Shown here piece by piece: positions 6,609-12,465 of a stretch of DNA of 12,465 nt. Origin of the DNA: Alloprevotella tannerae (GTDB taxonomy: Bacteria > Bacteroidota > Bacteroidia > Bacteroidales > Bacteroidaceae); contig JABZGO010000029.1 of assembly GCA_015259305.1 (NCBI GenBank), positions 1-12,465 of the forward strand, written 5' to 3'. Numbering within the stretch: the stretch's first letter is position 1; the number at the start of each line of letters is the position of its first letter. The position numbers were made by a program, and so were the translations under genes. A model generated the notes under the pieces. That model searched no databases. It saw only the letters and a program-made list of their open reading frames with translations, and had not been told where the DNA came from.

Positions 6609-6859
6609 ATCACCGCATCATTTTTTTACACTCCCACATCTCGCCCGCGCTCGCTCCGTTATCAGTCTGCCGGCGAGTAAGAACATCTCTACATCATACC
6701 AACAAAACGGAAGAAGCGAGGAGAAAGGAACAGCAGAATATATCAAGCATTATAAATAAAACATAAGTTTCCAAACAAAAAATGAGCTACATCCGGCCTT
6801 GAACCACAATTTAATTACATAAAAAAGTCAAATTACAAACACCTATGTGAGAATTATTG

Positions 6860-6868
6860 TATATTCGC
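6860..6868 (+). promoter_or_regulatory. Candidate -7 element for the 563-residue secreted protein
   Basis: TATATTCGC matches TAnnTTTGY with one mismatch. It is the best site found upstream of 7080 and would give a leader of about 205 nt. No -33 TTG is visible at the usual spacing. Confidence 0.3.
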
Positions 6869-6957
6869 AGAATCAAAACGGCAATGCAATGATTCTTGGC
6901 GTGTATCCATTTATAAAATCCTTCGGACGAACCATCTCCACAGGATTTACCTAATAC

Positions 6958-7005
6958 TTGAGCGCGCCCAAGACTATCCGCAAACACTCAAAACAAGGCG
7001 CTCAA
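6958..7005 (+). repeat. 8-bp inverted repeat in the leader of the secreted protein gene
   Basis: TTGAGCGC (6958-6965) and GCGCTCAA (6998-7005) are perfect reverse complements separated by 32 nt. There is no T-run after it, so it is not a terminator. It could be an RNA stem or an operator. Confidence 0.35.
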
Positions 7006-7044
7006 TGTAAAGTTCTGCCGAAAAACGAAGCGCACTATAATTTA

Positions 7045-7083
7045 ATGCTTGTTATAAATTTAATAAATATCAAATGCTTATGA
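7045..7083 (+). CDS. Possible 12-codon upstream ORF overlapping the secreted-protein start
   Basis: ATG at 7045 encodes MLVINLINIKCL and stops at TGA 7081-7083, overlapping the ATG at 7080-7082 as ATGA. The arrangement is the same as at 4429-4461. The sequence is very A/T-rich and a chance origin is plausible. Confidence 0.2.
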   Translation: MLVINLINIKCL

Positions 7084-8771
7084 AAAATCTCTTCTTTGTG
7101 TCGCTCTTGACACTATTTGGACATTGCGCAATGGCCCAGACACCCTCTGATGGCAGGCTAAGCGACTATGGTTTACTTTCGCAGAAAGCAAAAGTTGTTC
7201 GGCAAGCTAAATACAATTTGAAAAAGGCATTGCCCGTGAAAGACGAAGAAATCATCAAGGACAAGCCTGCCGGTGAAGAAGTGGAGGAAATACAGCGCAA
7301 GTCTATCTGTGCCGTACCGGAGACCGGAGGTGCCGCTTTTTCGCGTCAAGCCTGCGCCTTAGCTACGTATGTTGTAGGCGAAGACAAGCATCTTTATCTA
7401 TTCAATGCGCTTGGCAAATGTTATACTTTCTCATACACAAAATTAGATGCTGACGGAGAAGGCAAGTACACGCTCCACACTCCGCAAGCCATCGATATGG
7501 GCTATAACGATAACGGCGATAAGATCAAGCTTTACGCCACCCGTTTGGTACTCGCTCAAGAGGGAGACGATTGGGTGTATGTCCCCGAATTTGACAGCAA
7601 AGAGCAGTTTAAGGGTGATGTTCATTTCACACTCACTGATGGCGTATTGGCGCAAGAAGATGAAGGGACGAACCCGGAAGTAGAACTACCCAATGTCATC
7701 ATCGGACTCACTGACAGCGATGGACAATGGCAGGGCTTTGCCACTTCCAACATTCTTATACGGCCCTTTAAGGAAGAGAAGACGGAATTTCCGGAGGAAC
7801 TGGAGCCTGAAAACTTCACGCTTACTTACACAGACGTTCGAGGCAACAGCAAAGAAGAGAACATTAAGGTAGCACTGACGGAAACAGAGGCCTACGTGCT
7901 ATGCCCTTATGCGTTTAGCGGCGAGGACAACGATGCTTTATGGTTAAAAGGCGAAATAAAAGGCAACAACATTACTTTTAAGACGCAATATATCGGCATT
8001 GCCGAGGATGAGCACGCTTATGTCTTCTTGCTGCCGGCAACCTGCTCGTTCAGGACAGACGAGGAAGGCCAAAAACATATGCAAGCTGAAAAAGCTGATG
8101 AGATCGTTTTCAGCTATGATAAGGCGGCAAAAAAACTGGTAAGTGCGCCCAATGGCTTAATACTGATCAACGAAGGCGGCGAAACGATCTCTCCGTGGGC
8201 AGCCTATGGCGAACCTATCCTTAAAGTATATGATATGACTCTGCGCAAGCCGGCAGCACCGACGATAAAGGAAGTTACGCCTTACGACGAGTCGGATGGA
8301 ATGAGTGTAAAGTTCATGATGGAAACCAAAGACGTAGACAGCAAATACATCATGCCCGACTATCTGTATTATAATGTATACTTCGACACGGATGAGAAGC
8401 CAATGACATTTACGGAAGAGGCTTATTCGGGTTTGGATGAAGACATGACTGACATTCCCTACCTATTTGAGGATAAGCAATTTTTCTATTTCCAAGGCAA
8501 TATGCACTTATTCTATGCTTTGGTTGAAAACTACAAGAAAGTGGGTGTGCAAGTGCTCCATAAAATAGGCGAGGAAGTAAGTCGTTCAGAAATTGTGTGG
8601 GCAAACAACCCTTCTACGAAGATAACCGATATAGACACTGACGCTAAGATCGTAAAGACAACTTTCTTCGATCTGTCCGGTCGCAGAAGAGCTACGTGCG
8701 AAAAGGGAATCTTTATTAAGGAAGTAACCTATAGCAACGGCAAGAAAACGACGACAAAAGTGGTTAGATAG
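7080..8771 (+). CDS. Secreted multi-domain protein with C-terminal sorting-tail-like end
   Basis: The protein has 563 residues from ATG 7080; an in-frame ATG at 7074 adds only Met-Leu ahead of a good signal peptide. The signal is MKNLFFVSLLTLFGHCAMAQ, cleaved after AMAQ. Mature regions are a charged segment with Lys/Glu runs (to ~residue 70), beta-rich repeats with alternating aromatic and acidic residues (~85-370), and a fibronectin-like block starting near RKPAAPTIKEV (~390-510). The end, FFDLSGRR...KGIFIKEV...GKKTTTKVV, follows the pattern of C-terminal domains that direct Bacteroidetes proteins through the type IX secretion system or cap related surface proteins. Function and ligand are unknown; no catalytic motif is seen. 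It is transcribed alone, with a strong terminator after it. A host-exposed or adhesive role is inference. Confidence 0.85.
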   Translation: MKNLFFVSLLTLFGHCAMAQTPSDGRLSDYGLLSQKAKVVRQAKYNLKKALPVKDEEIIKDKPAGEEVEEIQRKSICAVPETGGAAFSRQACALATYVVGEDKHLYLFNALGKCYTFSYTKLDADGEGKYTLHTPQAIDMGYNDNGDKIKLYATRLVLAQEGDDWVYVPEFDSKEQFKGDVHFTLTDGVLAQEDEGTNPEVELPNVIIGLTDSDGQWQGFATSNILIRPFKEEKTEFPEELEPENFTLTYTDVRGNSKEENIKVALTETEAYVLCPYAFSGEDNDALWLKGEIKGNNITFKTQYIGIAEDEHAYVFLLPATCSFRTDEEGQKHMQAEKADEIVFSYDKAAKKLVSAPNGLILINEGGETISPWAAYGEPILKVYDMTLRKPAAPTIKEVTPYDESDGMSVKFMMETKDVDSKYIMPDYLYYNVYFDTDEKPMTFTEEAYSGLDEDMTDIPYLFEDKQFFYFQGNMHLFYALVENYKKVGVQVLHKIGEEVSRSEIVWANNPSTKITDIDTDAKIVKTTFFDLSGRRRATCEKGIFIKEVTYSNGKKTTTKVVR

Positions 8772-8815
8772 TCGTCAGCTGAAGGATAGAAAAAGTATTA
8801 TACTTTGTGTTTTGC

Positions 8816-8857
8816 GAAGGCGTATCAAAGCAAATGTTTTGATACGCCTTCTTTTTT
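8816..8857 (+). terminator. Intrinsic terminator after the secreted-protein gene
   Basis: A perfect 14-bp stem pairs gaaggcgtatcaaa (8816-8829) with tttgatacgccttc (8838-8851) around an 8-nt loop, followed by six Ts (8852-8857). On the opposite strand no T-run follows, so it acts mainly on the plus strand. Confidence 0.92.
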
Positions 8858-8979
8858 GGTTTGAAAATAACGAAAGATCTCTATGATCAGCCTTGTAGGC
8901 ATGAATGCAATCCTAAACGTAGCCAGGAGTATAATCCACAAAGCCTTACTATAAAGGAATTGCGCAGACAGCGAGCGTG

Positions 8980-10086
8980 TCAGAGTCGCACAGCTTCGAT
9001 CGTATAGCCTTCCTGATGGAGCGCTTCGAGGATGCCCTGATCGGGGGGAACGCCCGTAAGGTGAAAGAGACCGACGACAAAGAGCGTAGACTTCTGTTGC
9101 ATCATCGGCCGCATCGCTTGCAGCCATCTTTTGTTGCGGGGAGAGATTTCGAGCTTTTCTGCCGCCTGCTCGAAAGCCTCGCCATTACCCCTCGCCATTA
9201 CTTCGCCTGCACGTCGGCCATCTTGCGCCATATAAGCCGTCAAAAAACGACCCCAATCTGCGTAAGGATTCTCAAATGCGCACAGAATTTCAACTAATAG
9301 TTTGGCACGCTCCGCGACATTACCCATCGATGCTATAGTGGTGTGGAAATTACTAAGAAAGGTAGAATCGATCTTTACCGCGCTAAAGTCCATAATGAGC
9401 GAGGGCAGCATTTCTTTCTGATATTCGAGCGATTCCAACTGTGCATATTCTTTATGAAGGCTATCGGCCAAAGTGCCCATATAAAGATCTATCACTTGCG
9501 ACTTACTCTCAGGCGACATTCCCATCCGCGCGTAGCCAATTGCCTTAAACATATATAAGACCATTTGCTGCATAGGCAAGGCTATGACGCCCGGATCGTA
9601 ATGCCACCAACAAGAGTCAGCGCCATTGATATAATACTCCAAATGGTAATGATGAATAAGCGAATCGACCAGATGAAAGGCATCGGGAGAAACAACTTGC
9701 AACTGACTGTCGGCAGGCAGCGTAACGTGCGGAAGCAACTGCTCCATAAGTGCTTTAGACGCAGCTTCATTTTTCCGGTTAAACGCTTCCAACTGCCGAA
9801 CGTCGACTTCCGTAACAATACGATCAACGCCTGAAGCAATGTTCATAAAAGCACGGCTGCGAGTAACAAACTCATGGGGCAAGACGTGAAGCGCCCCGAA
9901 AAGATAGGACGGTTGCGTCAAGCCCTTGCCCGAGATGCGATACATAATCGCACTTGGAATCGTATCCGCAGACGTAGGCGGCGCAGCTTGTGCAACTAAG
10001 CCGGACAGACTTGTCAGACAGAACATCAGCACGATAAGCGGGCGGCATAAAGTGCACCGCCGCATCGTCATTGTACGTATTATCAT
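8980..10086 (-). CDS. TraB/GumN-family exported protein (TIKI-like fold)
   Basis: The protein has 368 residues from ATG 10086; starts at 10071 or 10065 would only trim the n-region of the signal peptide (RRCTLCRPLIVLMFCLTSLSGLVAQA). It belongs to the TraB/GumN (PF01963-type) group, related to TIKI metalloproteases and EreA-like enzymes. Both diagnostic GxxH motifs are present: GALH (64-67, in YLFGALHVLP) and GLFH (339-342, in VVGLFHLTG), together with Glu93 in TEVD and RNKRW (317-321), which normally precedes the second motif. All key residues are kept, so a metal-dependent periplasmic hydrolase is plausible, but no bacterial substrate is established for this group. It starts 4 nt after the DUF389 gene's stop, so the two are surely co-transcribed. 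Its end lies in a gene-free 120-nt gap with no minus-strand terminator. Confidence 0.85.
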   Translation of the reverse strand: MIIRTMTMRRCTLCRPLIVLMFCLTSLSGLVAQAAPPTSADTIPSAIMYRISGKGLTQPSYLFGALHVLPHEFVTRSRAFMNIASGVDRIVTEVDVRQLEAFNRKNEAASKALMEQLLPHVTLPADSQLQVVSPDAFHLVDSLIHHYHLEYYINGADSCWWHYDPGVIALPMQQMVLYMFKAIGYARMGMSPESKSQVIDLYMGTLADSLHKEYAQLESLEYQKEMLPSLIMDFSAVKIDSTFLSNFHTTIASMGNVAERAKLLVEILCAFENPYADWGRFLTAYMAQDGRRAGEVMARGNGEAFEQAAEKLEISPRNKRWLQAMRPMMQQKSTLFVVGLFHLTGVPPDQGILEALHQEGYTIEAVRL

Positions 10087-10090
10087 AGCG

Positions 10091-11437
10091 TTATGGTGTA
10101 ATAAGCAGGCGCAGGCTGTCGGCTTTTGTGCGCACTTTCAGCCAGTTTTGCAACTGCTTGCGCTCTGTCTTATCCAAGCCTTTAGGACTTCCCACTACGG
10201 CCAAGACGTATTGGCGAGCTGAAGAGGTATCAGTGCGAGCTTCCGTAACACGCGACAAACTGATGCTGGCTACTGCCGGATAAACGGCTTTTACTTCGTG
10301 GCGAATATCTACACCCATCTGACTATATTGTGCATAGCCCTTCAACTGCTCTTCCAAACGGCTGACCTGCTCGGCCTGCATAAGCAACTTCTGATTGTCG
10401 ACATCGCTTCGACCCGCGCCCTGCTGAAATGCTTGGCTCAACAGCAAACTCTCTGAATGAGCGCCTTGAATGATGTGCAAGCGATAAGCTCCCAATTCGT
10501 AGTCAGCCAAGCGCGCCTGAGCTCGCTTTATAGCTTCAGAAGTAATGGGGCTGCCCAAGGCTACGATATTGAGCTGTTTAGTCTTCTCATCTCTTTTCTG
10601 TGAAAGTATTTGCGTCCCCTTAAAAGTTAACTCGTTCTTTGTAAACTTCCGCATATTGCTATCCAACACACTCTCGCGAATGATCTGAACCGTCATATAG
10701 GCCGCGGGCAACATCGTAAGCACGACAATGCCTATGATGTATCTCTTCACCTTTGAAAACCGAGCAGCGTCAATAAACTGCTTACGTCGAAACCTCAGCA
10801 GCCTCACACCGACAAATGTGGTCAAAGCGATGAAGACCGTATTGATAAAGTAAAGATAAAAAGCGCCGAAGAAGAAAGAAAAGTTGCCCATAGCCAAGCC
10901 ATAACCGGCCGTGCAGAGTGGCGGCATAAGCGCTGTAGCAATGGCTACACCCGGAATCACATTGCCCTTTTCTCCAACAGAGATTGCCAAGATGCCGGCT
11001 GCCCCGCCACAGAGCGCAATCAGTACATCGTAGAGCGTGGGCGATGTGCGCGCCAACAGTTCAGATTGTGCCTCGGTCAGCGGCGTAAGCAAGAAATAAA
11101 TGGTCGCTGTAATCACACTAATGGTTGTAGCTAACAGATAATTCTTCAGCGAACGACTCAAGAGCCTTGAATCATTAGTACCTACGGAGAGTCCCATTCC
11201 GACAATCGGGCCCATCAATGGAGAGATAAGCATGGCGCCGATAACAACGGCCGTCGAGTTAACATTCAAGCCCAGCGAAGCAATAAAGACCGCAAAGACG
11301 AGAATCCAAAGGTTTGCGCCGTAAAACGTGACACCTCTACTAATGTTCTGTATGATTTCTTCCTCATTCTCTTTATAAGGCAAGGCGTTGAAACAGCCTT
11401 TTACGACTTGCCAAAGCGTCTTGTTTGTGTGTTGCAT
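10091..11437 (-). CDS. DUF389-family integral membrane protein with C-terminal soluble domain
   Basis: The protein has 448 residues. The N-terminal part carries the DUF389 signature: WILVFAVFIASLGLNVNS (44-61), then TAVVIGAMLISPLMGPIVGMG (62-82), then GVAIATALMPPLC (163-175). About seven hydrophobic segments are visible (roughly 43-58, 63-86, 100-120, 135-154, 159-183, 187-213, 233-253). From about residue 255 to the end it is soluble, with a Gln/Glu-rich helical stretch (345-370) and a closing beta-alpha unit (YVLAVVGSPKGLD...LRLLIT), reminiscent of BON/OmpA-like small domains; that resemblance is by eye only. The family's function is not established. The gene heads an operon with the TraB/GumN-like gene and is divergent from cysC. 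Confidence 0.87.
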   Translation of the reverse strand: MQHTNKTLWQVVKGCFNALPYKENEEEIIQNISRGVTFYGANLWILVFAVFIASLGLNVNSTAVVIGAMLISPLMGPIVGMGLSVGTNDSRLLSRSLKNYLLATTISVITATIYFLLTPLTEAQSELLARTSPTLYDVLIALCGGAAGILAISVGEKGNVIPGVAIATALMPPLCTAGYGLAMGNFSFFFGAFYLYFINTVFIALTTFVGVRLLRFRRKQFIDAARFSKVKRYIIGIVVLTMLPAAYMTVQIIRESVLDSNMRKFTKNELTFKGTQILSQKRDEKTKQLNIVALGSPITSEAIKRAQARLADYELGAYRLHIIQGAHSESLLLSQAFQQGAGRSDVDNQKLLMQAEQVSRLEEQLKGYAQYSQMGVDIRHEVKAVYPAVASISLSRVTEARTDTSSARQYVLAVVGSPKGLDKTERKQLQNWLKVRTKADSLRLLITP

Positions 11438-11474
11438 AAGATAACCTGTAAAATGATTAATGATAGATTTTCTG

Positions 11475-11502
11475 CAAAAATACGATTATTTTCCCGCTGC
11501 AA
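11475..11502 (-). promoter_or_regulatory. Candidate promoter for the DUF389-TraB operon
   Basis: On the minus strand, TATTTTTG (11482-11475) matches TAnnTTTG and TTG (11502-11500) lies 17 nt upstream as a possible -33 element. The leader to the ATG at 11437 would be about 30 nt. The remaining intergenic DNA between the two divergent promoters shows nothing else recognisable. Confidence 0.5.
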
Positions 11503-11677
11503 GCACTTCGAGTCGCAAAAAGAAGTCCGATTGACATCACAATTTCCCACAAACGCGGCATTTGCATAATTACACACAAGAAAATCGCGTCAATCCGTCA
11601 GTATAGGTAAAGGTTTTATGCGCCTTATCTCTTTAGAATTATTATGCGGGGCCTGCTCCTTGTATGTTTAAAATTTG

Positions 11678-11686
11678 TAACTTTGC
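11678..11686 (+). promoter_or_regulatory. Candidate -7 element for cysC
   Basis: TAACTTTGC is an exact TAnnTTTGY match ending 33 nt upstream of the cysC ATG. A TTG at 11660-11662 lies upstream, but its 15-nt spacing is shorter than typical. Expected leader is about 28 nt. Confidence 0.55.
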
Positions 11687-11719
11687 CGAAAAACTACAGC
11701 TCGTCAATCCGCTTGCATT

Positions 11720-12346
11720 ATGGACGCAACGAAGAATATTTATCCTGTTTTCGACAAGATGGCCGACCGCTCTGCCCACGAGGCCTTACTCGGGCAGCGT
11801 GGCGTGATGCTTTGGTTTACCGGCCTAAGCGGATCGGGAAAGACAACGCTGGCTTTGGCTTTAGAGCGCCAACTCCTACAACGGGGGCGCCTCTGCCGTC
11901 TGCTCGATGGCGACAATATCCGCACGGGACTGAATAGCAACTTAGGCTTTAGCGCCGAAGATCGCCGCGAGAATATTCGCCGTATCGCTGAGGTTGGCAA
12001 ACTCTTCGTCGATACCGGCATTATTACGATAGCAGCATTTATCAGTCCGACGCAGGCTGTGCGTGCTATGGCCGAGGAGATCATTGGCGCGGAGCATTTC
12101 AAAGAAGTTTATATCTCTACCCCATTGGAAGTCTGCGAGGCACGCGACGTAAAAGGCTTATATGCCAGCGCTCGCCGCGGAGAGATTCCTAACTTCACGG
12201 GCATCTCTGCGCCTTTTGAAGCGCCGCTACATCCGGCGCTCTCCTTAGACACTTCGCGCCTCGACTTTTCTACTTGCCTGCAACGTCTGCTCGACTTGGC
12301 CTGTCCGCCAACAACCATGCCGGACGGCCTTAGCCAGGACGCATAA
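11720..12346 (+). CDS. cysC: Adenylylsulfate (APS) kinase
   Basis: This cytosolic enzyme phosphorylates adenosine 5'-phosphosulfate with ATP to PAPS, the active sulfate used for reduction or for sulfotransferases. At 208 residues it is the usual size. The Walker A loop GLSGSGKTT is at 35-43, DGDNIRTGLNSNLGFS (63-78) is the APS-binding block, and FISP (107-110) contains the Ser that is phosphorylated in some homologues. KGLYASARRGEIPNFTGI (145-162) is the lid segment and APFEAP (164-169) the family's closing motif. Residues 1-25 precede the core as in other stand-alone APS kinases. ATG 11720 is the only start close to the promoter. cysD follows after 57 nt, so both probably belong to one operon that continues beyond the window. 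Confidence 0.97.
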   Translation: MDATKNIYPVFDKMADRSAHEALLGQRGVMLWFTGLSGSGKTTLALALERQLLQRGRLCRLLDGDNIRTGLNSNLGFSAEDRRENIRRIAEVGKLFVDTGIITIAAFISPTQAVRAMAEEIIGAEHFKEVYISTPLEVCEARDVKGLYASARRGEIPNFTGISAPFEAPLHPALSLDTSRLDFSTCLQRLLDLACPPTTMPDGLSQDA

Positions 12347-12403
12347 CAACACAACTAAAGACAAAGGCTACGGAAAAGTGCTCACGACAAACGAACGAAC
12401 AAG

Positions 12404-12465
12404 ATGAACGACCAAACTATAGCATCCTACAGCCTCAGTCACCTGCAAGAGTTGGAGGCTGAAGC
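12404..12465 (+). CDS. cysD: Sulfate adenylyltransferase subunit 2, N-terminal fragment cut by window edge
   Basis: Only 20 full codons are visible: an ATG followed by YSLSHLQELEAE, matching the conserved N-terminus of CysD (SHLxxLEAE). CysD is the PP-loop ATP sulfurylase subunit that, with the GTPase CysN, forms APS from sulfate and ATP. The position right after cysC fits the usual Bacteroidales order, and cysN is expected next. The catalytic SGGKDS-type loop lies outside the window. Confidence 0.85.
   Translation, partial: MNDQTIASYSLSHLQELEAE

Larger units (their letters stand above)
6609..7044. other. Intergenic region without a recognised gene
   Basis: No supported ORF, tRNA or known RNA is seen here. 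The left part, to about 6720, is mixed in composition; the rest is A/T-rich. It holds a candidate promoter at 6860 and an 8-bp inverted repeat at 6958-7005, each listed separately. From about 6875 it would be transcribed as the leader of the 7080 gene. Confidence 0.6.

Overview
The window reads as chromosomal DNA from a Bacteroidales bacterium, perhaps a Porphyromonas/Tannerella-type organism; genus is inference. The signs are recurring TAnnTTTG-type -7 promoter motifs, no clear Shine-Dalgarno sequences, a sulfate-activation pair (cysC, then cysD), small SPII lipoproteins with a BACON-like fold, and a secreted protein whose C-terminus resembles a type IX secretion sorting tail.

Layout, left to right. 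(1) The 3' part of an SLC13-type anion/dicarboxylate permease (+) converges on asd, aspartate-semialdehyde dehydrogenase (-), with a bidirectional terminator between them. (2) asd is divergent from a CPA2-type monovalent cation/proton antiporter (+) that carries a C-terminal Usp-like tail and has a leader of about 170 nt. (3) From about 4.2 to 8.8 kb lies a cassette of four exported proteins with no recognised enzyme: two tandem paralogous lipoproteins (+), a convergent 266-residue exported protein built from two internal repeats (-), and a 563-residue secreted protein (+). This section also holds the longest non-coding stretch (6206-7079), with a GC-rich leader bounded by 9-bp direct repeats, a degenerate ~22-bp tandem repeat and an AT-rich leader. 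(4) On the minus strand, a DUF389 membrane protein and a TraB/GumN-family exported protein form a two-gene operon. (5) Divergent from it, cysC (APS kinase) is followed by the first 20 codons of cysD (sulfate adenylyltransferase small subunit) at the right edge.

How it fits together: cysD and cysC make APS and then PAPS. The permease at the left edge could import sulfate or dicarboxylates, but it is 11 kb away and no operon link is visible. asd supplies the lysine/threonine/methionine and diaminopimelate branches. The antiporter, DUF389 protein and TraB-like protein point to ion or envelope homeostasis. The exported-protein cassette is the least explained part: duplicated small folds, long leaders, possible upstream mini-ORFs and repeats. 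No complete new system (nuclease, toxin, defence, CRISPR or transposase gene) can be demonstrated from the sequence, and no tRNA or rRNA was seen.
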